Below, piece after piece: positions 1-9,718 of a DNA stretch of 64,000 bases. Within the stretch, counting starts at the first letter, position 1, and every line of letters begins with the position of its first letter. Position numbers and translations under genes: made by a program. A model generated the notes under the pieces. The model was not told the DNA's origin. It saw only the letters and a program-made list of their open reading frames with translations, and made no database searches. The stretch is taken from the NCBI GenBank assembly GCA_027405735.1, contig JAPEHQ010000002.1, positions 2,294,001 to 2,358,000 of the forward strand, in the 5' to 3' direction. The DNA is from Mucor racemosus. Taxonomy: Eukaryota > Mucoromycota > Mucoromycetes > Mucorales > Mucoraceae.

Positions 1-476
1 AAAGAATGAGTGATTAATCAGTTCTTCAACTGTATAATAAAAACAAGATATCGTTTATTTAGATGTAAAAGTATGGCCTTTTATATTGATTAGACATTGA
101 GATCCTGAGATGTAATTTAAGGCACTATTGAACTATTGGATCTGTTTGATAGTAATCTATGGATTGAAATGGATCAATCATAATTTAACCGTTCTTGCAG
201 AGCTTGTGAGTTGTGTTGTTTCAATGCTGCGCTAAATATGCTTGGATGTTGATTTGATAACTACTTGATTGGTTAACTGCTGGGATGAAATAATGTGGTG
301 TCATAATTGAGGTCCAAGCGTTCTTGGTAATTACTGGATTAAACTTGGTACGCTAGGAGTTTCTTATATCCGATATCAAGACTTGCACTTCAATACATGT
401 CGTAGTCAATAGATTGTAAGATGTATTGATACTGTAGAAGGTGATAATGTATGATACTAGTAGGTGGAATACAACA
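1..476 (-). mobile_element. LTR copy 1 (solo or end LTR), cut by window start
   Basis: This is a copy of a roughly 530-bp repeat found five times in the window. On the minus strand it begins TGTTGTATTCCACC (ending at 476 on the plus strand). The other end, which in complete copies reads ATACGACA, lies outside the window. TG...CA termini, internal TATA-like motifs and 5-bp target duplications at two other copies identify the family as a retrotransposon LTR. The flank after 476 is TACAC; the same site is uninterrupted near 2090 and 54530. No gag or pol reading frame is adjacent. Whether the element was copia or gypsy cannot be decided from an LTR alone. Confidence 0.8.
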
Positions 477-665
477 TACACGACATGTATGGTTCAAAAA
501 GGGTATTTCATATTTTTAGCATGCGTTTGTTATTGTGTTCAATTGAAGCGTTTGTTTATTATCGTTGTTCACATTTCAAGTGGCATCATATTTTATGAGC
601 GACACTTGAAATTTAGGTTGTTTTATTTTTATCAAGCGTTTTTAGTATGTAATTCCACTGTAGTA
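477..665 (-). repeat. Repeat family X, partial copy
   Basis: About 190 bp that are the reverse complement of 1904-2095 and 54341-54530. The copy stops abruptly after the CCACTG motif that forms the family's left edge in the other copies. It lies directly against LTR copy 1. Confidence 0.75.
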
Positions 666-719
666 TTATCTATAATCTATATCAATAAAAGCAAATGTGG
701 TTAAAAATCCATTAGTCCA

Positions 720-1145
720 GTAAAAAATGCAATGGAATTTTGAGAACGGCACGATGCTCATGTACAAACCAATTTGTGCCCATACAATCAGCTCATTATG
801 CTGATGGTCCGATTTTATCGCTATGCATAAGTAGGAAGAATAATTATACGTTTATGGGCAATTCTGCTATTATGCACACATGGGATTAATGTCATGCACA
901 TGGACAGAATTTATAAATCTACACATACAGTCTTAGCGTTGTGCTCGTGTGCAGTTTCTTTTGTTGTGCCCATGTGCACCTTGTTATCTTTTTAGCCATT
1001 AATCAGTGGGCGCAACAACTCATCAGGCTATAGTGTGCAGCCCACCTGGGCACAACAAAAGCATCTTGTGTAGCACAGGTCGGCCGTAGTGCTTTTATAT
1101 ATAAATTCTTTAAATTTGTGATTTTATGAACTTTTTTTGGATCCG
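720..1145 (+). repeat. Repeat family Z with recurrent GGGCACAAC motifs
   Basis: A block of about 430 bp that recurs inverted at 55075-55490. It is studded with TTGTGCCCA / TGGGCACAA motifs in both orientations and ends near a GCACTACGGCCGACCTGT motif (seen here as its complement). Arrays of short motifs in both orientations are typical of the ends of non-autonomous DNA transposons. No transposase is present, so the class is unassigned. Confidence 0.7.
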
Positions 1146-1149
1146 GTTG

Positions 1150-1459
1150 TATCATATTATACTTTTCAAGTTAAACCCGTTATTAGTAGGCTAATAACGC
1201 TGTAGGTTGTATTTATGCTTTAATTAAAATAAGCCTTTGAATAATTAATAGCAATACAGTCGAACCGTAATTTTTGTAGGAAATTTCGATACCTGCCTCT
1301 TATAGCTGCTTGGGATATTTTAAACAACCGCGTCCGGGCTGTCCGGTAATTTTTTCTAAAAATCTAAAGCCTGGAAATATTATTAGATAGCCGCTTCCGG
1401 AGATTGTTCGGCATTTTTTGGAAGTGACCATTGGCAAAAATATGAATCATCATATATTA
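1150..1459 (-). repeat. Repeat family Y with a GC-rich core
   Basis: About 310 bp repeated inverted at 54029-54340. The core (about 1325-1425) is much richer in G+C than its surroundings, with CGTCCGGGCTGTCCGG and CTTCCGGAGATTGTTCGG motifs. It directly abuts LTR copy 2, in the same arrangement as the right-hand copy abuts LTR copy 5. Confidence 0.7.
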
Positions 1460-1903
1460 TGTTCTATGCCATCAAGTATCATATGTTATCACTTTCTACA
1501 GTATCAATACATCTTACAATCTATTGACTACGACGTGTATAGAAGCGCAAAATTTTGATATCGGATATAAGAAACTCCTAGCGTACCAAGTTTAATCCAG
1601 TAATTACCTAGAACGTTTGGACCTCAATTATGACACCATATTATTTCATCCTAGTTGTTAATCAATCAAATAGTTATCAAATCAACATCCAAGCACATTT
1701 AACGCAGTATTGTAACAAGGCAACTCACAAGCTCTGCAAGCACGGTTAAATTATGATTGATTCATTTCAATCCATGGATTGATATTAAACATATCGAATG
1801 GTTCAATAATACCTTAAATTACATCTCAGGATCTCAATGTCAAATCAATATAAAAAGCAATACTTTTATATCTAAATAGACGATATCTTGTTTTTATTAT
1901 ACC
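1460..1903 (+). mobile_element. LTR copy 2, 3'-truncated
   Basis: It begins TGTTCTATGCC, a diverged form of the family start, and follows the family consensus until about 1903, where it jumps to repeat X (TGCAGTGGAATTAC). The last 90 or so bases of the LTR are missing. Its left flank TATTA equals the flank of LTR copy 5 (54029-54033 read on the minus strand), so copies 2 and 5 descend from one insertion by duplication. Confidence 0.75.
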
Positions 1904-2620
1904 TGCAGTGGAATTACATACTAAAAACGCTTGATAAAAATAAAACAATCTAAATTCCAAGTGTCGCTCATAAGATATGATGCCACTTGAAATGTGAACA
2001 ACAATAATAAACAAACGCTTCAATTGAACACAATAACAAACGCATGCTAAAAATATGAAATACCCTTTTTGAACCATACATGTCGTGTAGATGATAGCAC
2101 CCTTGATCACGGCGCAATCAATTACACAAATGACATATATATCAAAACAGGATTCTATCCAAATCAATAATGATAATAAACAAAGATATCAATTTAGTTA
2201 ACTACTCATCTATATCGAAGTTGCACTATCAATATAAATAAGATTCAAGCACATAAAATTACCCCTTAAAAATCAAAGTTACATAAAATAGATATAATAG
2301 ACATAAACAAAACAACCATTTCCCAAAAGGTCGATATTGTCACACTTGACATCAAACCCTTATGGTTAATGCTCTACACAATTTACCTCCTAAAATATCA
2401 AATCAATAACAATGTACTCAAAACTGGAAGATTATTAAATATACATCCATTCAAGTCTGATGGTATTCAAGTTCTCCAAATCACTATAAATACCCTCATA
2501 CTTTTTCAATTATTTCAAATCTTCAGAAATCGTTTGTAATAAAAACTTTAGCTAATTATAATTGTATTTCTACTGCTTTTATTTTTATATTTTTTTATTT
2601 TATTAGTAAATAACTTCGTC
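1904..2620 (+). repeat. Repeat family X, long copy
   Basis: About 715 bp, closely repeated in the same orientation at 54341-55070. It contains a promoter-like CTATAAATACCCTCATAC motif near 2485-2510, so it could be the LTR or 5' part of a second retroelement. No coding region is preserved. An open frame read from its minus strand recurs in three copies but looks like a translated repeat, not a gene. Confidence 0.65.
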
Positions 2621-2624
2621 ATTT

Positions 2625-2863
2625 ACTGCAATGATATTTGATCCTAAAATGCGGTTAAATGAATATATCAGTCTCTAATATAATAACAACTGCTACCTAT
2701 ATTAAAAACATTAGTCCCTTATGTTCTTATGTTAGAATATCACTTCTTATTAGCTTATTATCAATTGATTTCACTAATAAATCAATTTTTACATGTCAAA
2801 AGTAAAGGCGTATTCAGTTTAAAACGCTTGAAGCAATCCAATCATGCTAATTTACATGGCTCA
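2625..2863 (+). repeat. Duplicated block V, left part
   Basis: Reverse complement of about 53270-53495. The block is split here by LTR copy 3 and continues at 3403. It is uninterrupted in the right-hand mosaic, which therefore shows the pre-insertion state. Confidence 0.65.
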
Positions 2864-3402
2864 TTGTTGTATGCCACCAACCCAAGTTCTATACTTTATC
2901 GCCGTCTACAATATCAATGCACCTTACAATTTATTTACTACGACATGCATTGAAGTGCAAAGGCTTGATGTCGGATATAAGAAACCCCTAGCGTACTAAG
3001 GTTATCCAGCAATTACCAAGAACGCTTTGACCTCAATTATGACACCACATTATTTCATCCCAGCAGTTAACCAATCAAGTAGTTATCAAATCAACATCCA
3101 AGCATATTTAGCGCAGCATTGAAACGAGGCAACTCATAAGCTCTGCAAGCACGGTTAAATCATGATTGACCCATTTCCATCCATAGATTACTATCAAAAA
3201 GATCAAATAGTAGTTCAATAGTGCCTTATTAAATTACATCTCAGGATCTCAATGTCAAATCAATATAAAAGGCCATACTTTTACATCTAAATAAACGATA
3301 TCTTGTTTTTATTATACAGACTGAAGAACTGATTAATTACTCATTCTTTTATAATTGTATTCTTTTTTAAGTAATATTTATCAATCCTGAAAATATACGA
3401 CA
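2864..3402 (+). mobile_element. Solo LTR copy 3 with 5-bp target duplication CTCAT
   Basis: A complete 539-bp LTR that starts TGTTGTATGCCACC and ends AATATACGACA. It is flanked on both sides by CTCAT (2859-2863 and 3403-3407), an exact target site duplication. Near the middle-right it has an ATATAAAAGGCC TATA-like motif. There is no second LTR or internal coding sequence, so this is a solo LTR. The unoccupied version of the site is in the inverted duplicate at about 53260-53275. Confidence 0.88.
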
Positions 3403-4597
3403 CTCATTATCTATTGTTTATTTAATTGCTATATTTGATTTTAATAGTATTTCGTTTATACGGCTACATCAACTCGTTCGTCTTCCATTAGAGTTAACTC
3501 ACCATCCTTGATTACAGTATCTATAATAATAACAGCTCATTATTAGCTGATGACATACAAAACTATCAAAAGAGGTTGCCTAATCTCAAATTTAACTGAT
3601 TCAACTGCTGATACTAGACTAGCATCAATTTAGTTGTGTTGACTCGCAATAAAGTAAGACGTTTTATCAAGCAGGATGTTGACGTTCAATGTATTTCAGT
3701 TAAATTGTTCAGATAGAGATACTGCATTAATTTATGATATGCAGAGATTGATGAATATAAGAGTGAGCTCAGATCTATGAACACAAAAGAATGGTCCAAA
3801 TTGTGATGCTTCGTCGACCTGTAATAGATTTTTTTTGTGGCGATACTTGATGGCTTAAGTGCAATTTAGGCATTTAATTATCAAATGTATCTACTAATTA
3901 AACAAAGCTTATTTTTGAATGAAAATACTAATTATTCTAATTAACATCAATAGGTTTAAAAAGCATGGTTAAGTGCAATCATTGCTACTAAATCGCATAA
4001 TTTGATATGCAGAAAACTCTTGAAGCATTTATCCTTTTTTTTTGGCAGTGTTACAAATCATCGTTCAATATGACTGAATATTAATTGTTTTACCAAAACT
4101 AATAAGAATTAGACAAGAGTAAAAGGTGTAGTTTTATTCAATGTAGAGAATGAGATTATATACAGAAGAGATTATCAAGTGATACAACAGCTATTACTAG
4201 TGTAACAATAACAATATCCTATCCTGATAATACGACTACTGTAGCGCTATATCTAGATTCTGATATAACATTAATGAATCAGAGAAAATGCAACTGGTAA
4301 AAAAATGATACCCAACGGTGTATATTGATGTCAAGATTGATAAAAAGTGCATTTATTGTGCCGTTGAAATCGCAACATTTTGATGGATAGAAATTACAGG
4401 ACCAAGATGCTGTGTTTGCCTCAGGATTTCTAAAAGGGTTTAAAAGCACCATACTTTATTAAACTTACTTGGAAGTTAAATACTCACCATTTGCTACTAG
4501 TATCATCTTGTTTTTTATTTGATTGGTGTATTATTAGAATTCAAGCTTTTCATAGCTTATAAAAATGACAATGGGATGTTTCTGATTTTATATTAAC
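3403..4597. repeat. Duplicated block V, right part, and degenerate sequence
   Basis: 3403-3600 is the reverse complement of about 53060-53260. The remainder up to the dynein fragment carries no intact reading frame. Short stretches (for example near 4450-4500) match the area around 53020-53060. No gene is recognised. Confidence 0.55.
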
Positions 4598-4820
4598 ATT
4601 TATCGTAAGGCGGGCTGATGATACATTTTATACTACTACTGTAGATGGAATTGCTCAATTTAATTTATGGAATTTAAATAAAAGTACCGAGGAGCCATTT
4701 ATAAGTACTTAAGTTGACTCTGGTAACGCATTGAATAAATTGGCTTGGGACAAAGAGGGTAAAAAGACGGCAATAGGTTCCAGTGATGGCCATGTTTGTT
4801 TATGTTTACGATGTTGGAGA
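4598..4820 (+). pseudogene. Dynein intermediate chain fragment, copy A
   Basis: The translated segment gives a degenerate last-WD-repeat region of cytoplasmic dynein intermediate chain, ending in the family-typical VYVYDVGE preceded by a SSDGH-type motif. Frameshifts and a stop codon interrupt it (AGTACTTAAG near 4704-4713). A GTAAGA splice donor directly follows the coding match at 4821, so the fragment derives from genomic DNA and not from a processed transcript. Only this exon remnant is present. Copies B and C lie at 50420-50642 and 51861-52065. Confidence 0.75.
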
Positions 4821-5820
4821 GGTAAGACTAAAACTCAATGTAAATCACCTCTAGTGCAATAATTATAAAGTAAGGTTATACCAACATCAAATAAACTACC
4901 ACACAATATTAACATGTATAAAGATTTACAGTAATAAGCTTGAATCAAGTGGGTATAGCATGATTAATTCTTGAAAAAGTTCTCGAGTATTATAAAATCT
5001 CTTATTTTTAAGACTTACAAGGCTTATACCCGGAATATTAATTTAGAAAATTATCCTTGTCCAGATCATCAATTTTGACATTTTTTAAATTTTTTTTTCT
5101 GAATTTGCAAATCTAGAGGTAATTATACTACCAATTATAAAAACAAAAAGCATACACATATACAGAATTTAGCGCTCTATTTGCTCTATAAAAAACGATA
5201 AACATTTTTATTGCAAAATATTACATGAAAATCCTTTAATCAAAAATCCGTTTTTGGGCCAAAAATGCTAATTTTCATTACTTAACATTTAATATTAAGT
5301 TTTTATAAAATGCGTATTAGCTATGGCTACAATTTTCTCTCATATTGTAGTATATTTAAACGTTGATTTTGGTATCAAAATTTGATTTTTCTGTTTTTTG
5401 ATGAAAATCATGAGTGTTGGTAAGGATAAAATGAGCCCCGAAAATGTCCGCTACAAAAACTGAATTTTCAGATTACACGTGGTTAAATATAAGAAAAGTT
5501 AAAAAAAAGCACCTTTTTATGTAAAATTTAGATATACTGTACCATAGTATAAAAGATTTAGCCGTTCAATCTTGCTATGCTCAATTACGGCGTCGTTCTA
5601 CGAACTTGCTTTCGCAATTTTTTAATAAATGTATGATAGGATAATAGATGGTTTTTCTGGTGACAAAAATGTATGTTTCTATGATAACAGATATTGGATA
5701 TTTTGTTTATTAATTTATGGTTTATGCGCTGTGATACTGCTTTTACATTGGCTGAAATGAGCAAATCAACAGGGCTTTAATTGCGCTAAATAATGTAAAA
5801 TCTTGAAAATCCTTTTCTAC
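4821..5820. repeat. Repeat block W downstream of the dynein fragment
   Basis: About 1 kb of AT-rich sequence that matches 50870-51860 in reverse complement, with moderate divergence throughout. It contains no gene. It forms one arm of the large inverted duplication between the two ends of the window. Confidence 0.75.
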
Positions 5821-7845
5821 GCGTGTTATTTCTGTGGAATAGTCAGAGATATTAACAGAAAAAAAATATAAAAAAACAATAGGAGTTCGACTAGATAACA
5901 TTACGGTTTTATTATCAAGTTAAATTCTACTTGAGGACTTTTGTAGTAAATAAATGTCCTCTTTATATAGTTTTCATAAAAATGTCAAAAAAATGAAAAA
6001 AGAATAAAAGTACTTAGAATTTTTTTATACTAAAGTATGTTATAAAGTGCTTTAAAACAAGTAAGTTTTATTATTAGAAAGTATTAGTATATCTTAATTT
6101 TTTGTAGAGATATGAAGGTTTAAAGTTTTTAATTTTTAGTGGTGAAATACCTGTAAAAATTTGAAACATTACCGCTGGAAAAGTTATATCAACTGCAAAA
6201 AATAGGATATTTCCGGATACTCATTTTGGATTAAAGTTGAACATCTCAGGTACATTGACATATAATTTTTTCTTGGTGTTACTTAGTGAAAAAAAAAAAG
6301 TAGAGCAGGGATGATAAATGAGGCCCAGTTTTCAATGGAAAAGGAGTAAACTTCATTGGTTTTGTAGTCTTTTGTGAGACGTAAAATATATTCAGAAGGC
6401 AATATATGACAACCAATCTATATCTATTTTGTAGTGTCTAAGGTATACCCTAAAACGTATGTAATAGAGATTAGTTATCAGAAAAATTAGGCGCTCCGAT
6501 TTTGAATTTTCTTCAAATAGGCTTATTATTGAGCGCTATAGGTACATATGTATATCTATGTTTTCTGTTATAAGTAAACATGCATAGGACCATATATTAC
6601 AGTATTAAATATAACATTCATATATATGATATAATACATTCCATTTTACACTATGTATGCATTTATTCATAAAAAAATTACAAAAAATTAAAATTATACT
6701 TAAGCTAAATGTGCATAAAGGAGAAGGCAATATTTGTTATTTGAATACTTTTACAGTAGAAAAACATAAAATTTATAAGGTTTTTGTCATAAACTTTACA
6801 GAAAAAAATTGCTGTACACTCCTGGATTTTGCACAAATTGCATACTGATGCCCTGAAAGTTTCAAATTGTTACGTGATATTCAATAAGCATTTTGGACGG
6901 AAAAATGTACAGGGCATCCCTTTTTTCGACCTGGTATCTCAACTAGCTATCGTGTAGTTGTTATCTAGTAAAATTAAAATGTGAAAGTATTCCAGAACTA
7001 ATGCATTTGACTAAGAGATAAGACTCTACCAAAATATTTTAGCGCTTTTGTAAATAGTATCTGCCTACAAATCTAGTATTTATATCAAAAAACCATCAAA
7101 CGTAAATATACTGTATTGTTGTGTTTTATTGTGTACATTGGGATTCGATGTTTATGATATCAATTTCTCCGGATACATTCTCAATAGCTTTTTGGCCTTT
7201 AATAAGAGACATAATAGATTAAATATAATATCATGTTGGTACCTGATTAAAGATGCTTTCAACTGAAACGATAATAATAATTGGTTTAAACTACGCAGCA
7301 TAGTTAATTTTATGCAAAAACTTAAAAATACGGCATAAGCTTCATCAAATATCCAAACTACAAATAGAAAAAATCAATGCATTTATATATCTCGCTTATT
7401 AAACATTACAATCAATTTATAGATATGTTTTTATTTCATAATTGTAAAAATTTAAAATAAAAAGAACCAGGAATGTTGTTATTATTATGCTGCACCATCT
7501 TTAAGCTCGAAACTTGAATCATTAAATGTTGTCAAATTTTAATAGAATATCCTGTAGTCAATCTTAACAAAAGAATATTTGATTGCTTCAGATAATACAT
7601 TAATGATAATAAAAACATGAAGTTTTTTTTGCTGTTTTTGACAACATTTCCCAATGGTATCAAATTTAACATTTTACAAGCGTAAATATATGCCAATCCA
7701 GGCATAATTTCAACATGAATACCCAGAAAATATGAATGGTTCAGTGTGAAATATCTCCCTTTTTCAGTTAAAATTTATTATTATTGCAAGCAAACATTTG
7801 GTATATTGAAATCTTTTTCTCTCTTTTTCTTTATTCACTTATATT
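5821..7845. other. Intergenic, AT-rich; contains a repeat at 5960-6540
   Basis: No convincing gene. About 5960-6540 is a diverged direct repeat of 29985-30560, sharing AGGATATTTCCGGA and GAACATCTCAGGTACATTG motifs. The 63-codon open frame at 6657-6848 is low-complexity and AT-driven. The pyrimidine-rich tract at about 7810-7835 probably belongs to the promoter of the gene starting at 7846. Confidence 0.6.
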
Positions 7846-9229
7846 ATGTCATTTAATCCAACCAGATCAACCTTGATTGATCGGTCGACTACTCTAGATC
7901 AACATAATTCATTACGTACCTTTGAACCATTATTTATTAATCCGATTGCTACAATAACACAAATTGATTATGTCACATCTACCATCATTGCATCTAATGT
8001 ACCTGAGCCAACAACAATTGTACCTGAAACAGAAACAAATATTTACGCTGAAGATGTTTGGGAGCATCGTATTCAGAGATACTTACCAGTAATCTTAGCC
8101 TTTGCTATCATTGGTATTTTAGCCGTTCTCGGAAGTCTTGTTTATTTGGTATATCGTTTTTATCAAGCTTCAAGTCAACGCCGCCGCCAAAATGCCGAGG
8201 AGAATGATAATAATATGGATGAGGAAAAGAAACCAATTAGCCCAATTTCGGCTACATTATCCAATATTATACCATGGTTAGCTATACCTTCACCAACAAG
8301 GCATCCAACTGATACAGAGGAGCATTATGTAGATTTTCAACCACAACAGCGTGAACCGATTCGATTTGAGAAATCAGATTTGAAGCGTATTATGGATGAT
8401 GATAGTTCTGTATCAACTAGACGACCTTCTTTAGCGCCTTCATGGTTGACAAAAATCCTTCCCAATAAATTTTCTACAACTCTCAATTTCTCAGGTCAAT
8501 CACGGCGACACATGTCTTTACCGATTCTATTCTCTGGAAATGATCGTCAGGCTATTGATAATTTAAATATTCCTATTTCATCTACATTTGTACCTATTGA
8601 TAAATCATCACTGACGTTAGTGCCTCGCTCTGAAATTTGGCTTGATCCTCATCGTAGAAGAGGTGTGGATGAATTAGACATGTGGGAGAGAAAAAATAGT
8701 GGAACCGAAATTCAAACCATTGCAGTGCCGGAACCACAGCCCATGTGGCGCTTTCCTTCGCAACAAAATGCATATCCAGATTCACCGGATTCATTTGAGC
8801 GAAGATATTCTTTGCCAGATAGAAGATCAATTCATATCGATAGTAGAAGACACTCTATCAGTCATCGCTCATCAACTACAACAATGCAAGAAACTAATCA
8901 ACCTAGCCGTAGTAGATCCGAAGTAAGTTGATGAGGTATACATGTGCTGCTATAAATAATTTTTACTAAAGCAAAAGGGATATTAATAGTCTACAAGATA
9001 TGTCATGGATGATTCAATACATCCTTCGTCCTCAAGCACATTTCATTATAATCAGCAGCCTACAAATGAAAATAATCCATTTTCAAAGTTTGCAATTACC
9101 GTAAAATTACCTAAATCCAAGCAAGATGGCTCAAATGATGTAAGACTTGTTAGACAAGCACTGGAAACAAGTCGATTAAAGAACAGTAGTAGTCAATGGT
9201 TACATTCCTCTGGAAGTAAAAGCTTTTAA
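7846..9229 (+). CDS. Single-pass membrane protein of unknown function
   Basis: Two exons, 7846-8922 and 8990-9229, give 438 residues. The intron has a GTAAGT donor, a TTTACTAA branch-like motif and a TAG acceptor, and joining keeps frame. Residues 1-78 are Ser/Thr-rich without a clear signal peptide. A hydrophobic segment spans about 79-104 and is followed by an Arg-rich stop-transfer stretch (SQRRRQ). The remaining 330 or so residues are hydrophilic, rich in Ser, Arg and Pro, with several RRxS-type sites, as expected of a cytoplasmic phosphorylated tail. The arrangement suggests an outside N-terminus and inside tail, as in fungal cell-surface adaptors, but no domain is recognised. Without splicing, the first exon would end six codons past the donor. 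Confidence 0.8.
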
Positions 9230-9718
9230 TATCTAATATATATATATTTCATCAATAATTCTTTGTAATTCTACTATTTTTTTTTTCTTTTTCTCAATAA
9301 AAGCTAAATTATATTGTACAGAAAAGCAACAGTTGTGTGTAACTGACACAACAGAATGAAGAAAGGCTTTTGATGATTTCAAATTTGAAATTCAGATACA
9401 TTTCCCAAGAATCATCATCATCTTTAAAGAGTTTTTACAGACAATGAAACAATAAAACAAGATATGAAAAAGTCTCAAGCTTAATCCTTGACATGCTGAG
9501 TACCTCATAATGTTTTCATTTTTGTAAAAAATAAGCAAATTCCATAAAATTTCAACCAAGAAAGGCCATTTTTTCTCATCACAATGCATTCCTCGAGGAG
9601 CTCTTCACAGAGCGGAAACGGAATAAGGTTGATTGCAAATTAAACCTTTGTAGTATATTATTTATTTACCTTTCTTGTAGTTTCATAATTTAGTTGTATT
9701 AAAGAGGAAAGCGATTAA
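9230..9718. other. Intergenic between two plus-strand genes
   Basis: Nothing recognised apart from the AT-rich 3' end of the upstream gene and the short promoter region of the next. The 65-codon minus-strand frame at 9392-9589 has no support. Confidence 0.5.

Noticed and set aside
441..704. Open frame sharing an ICTTCMVQKGYF-like segment with frames at 1826-2167 and 54294-54605
   Set aside because: The three frames are the same piece of repeat X read in translation. They vary at their ends, have no Kozak-like context or codon bias, and resemble no known protein.
1..2100. A simple foldback (giant hairpin) element formed by LTR copies 1 and 2 with the X segments
   Set aside because: The order is LTR-X on one side and LTR-X again on the other once orientation is considered, so the arms do not pair as one continuous inverted repeat.
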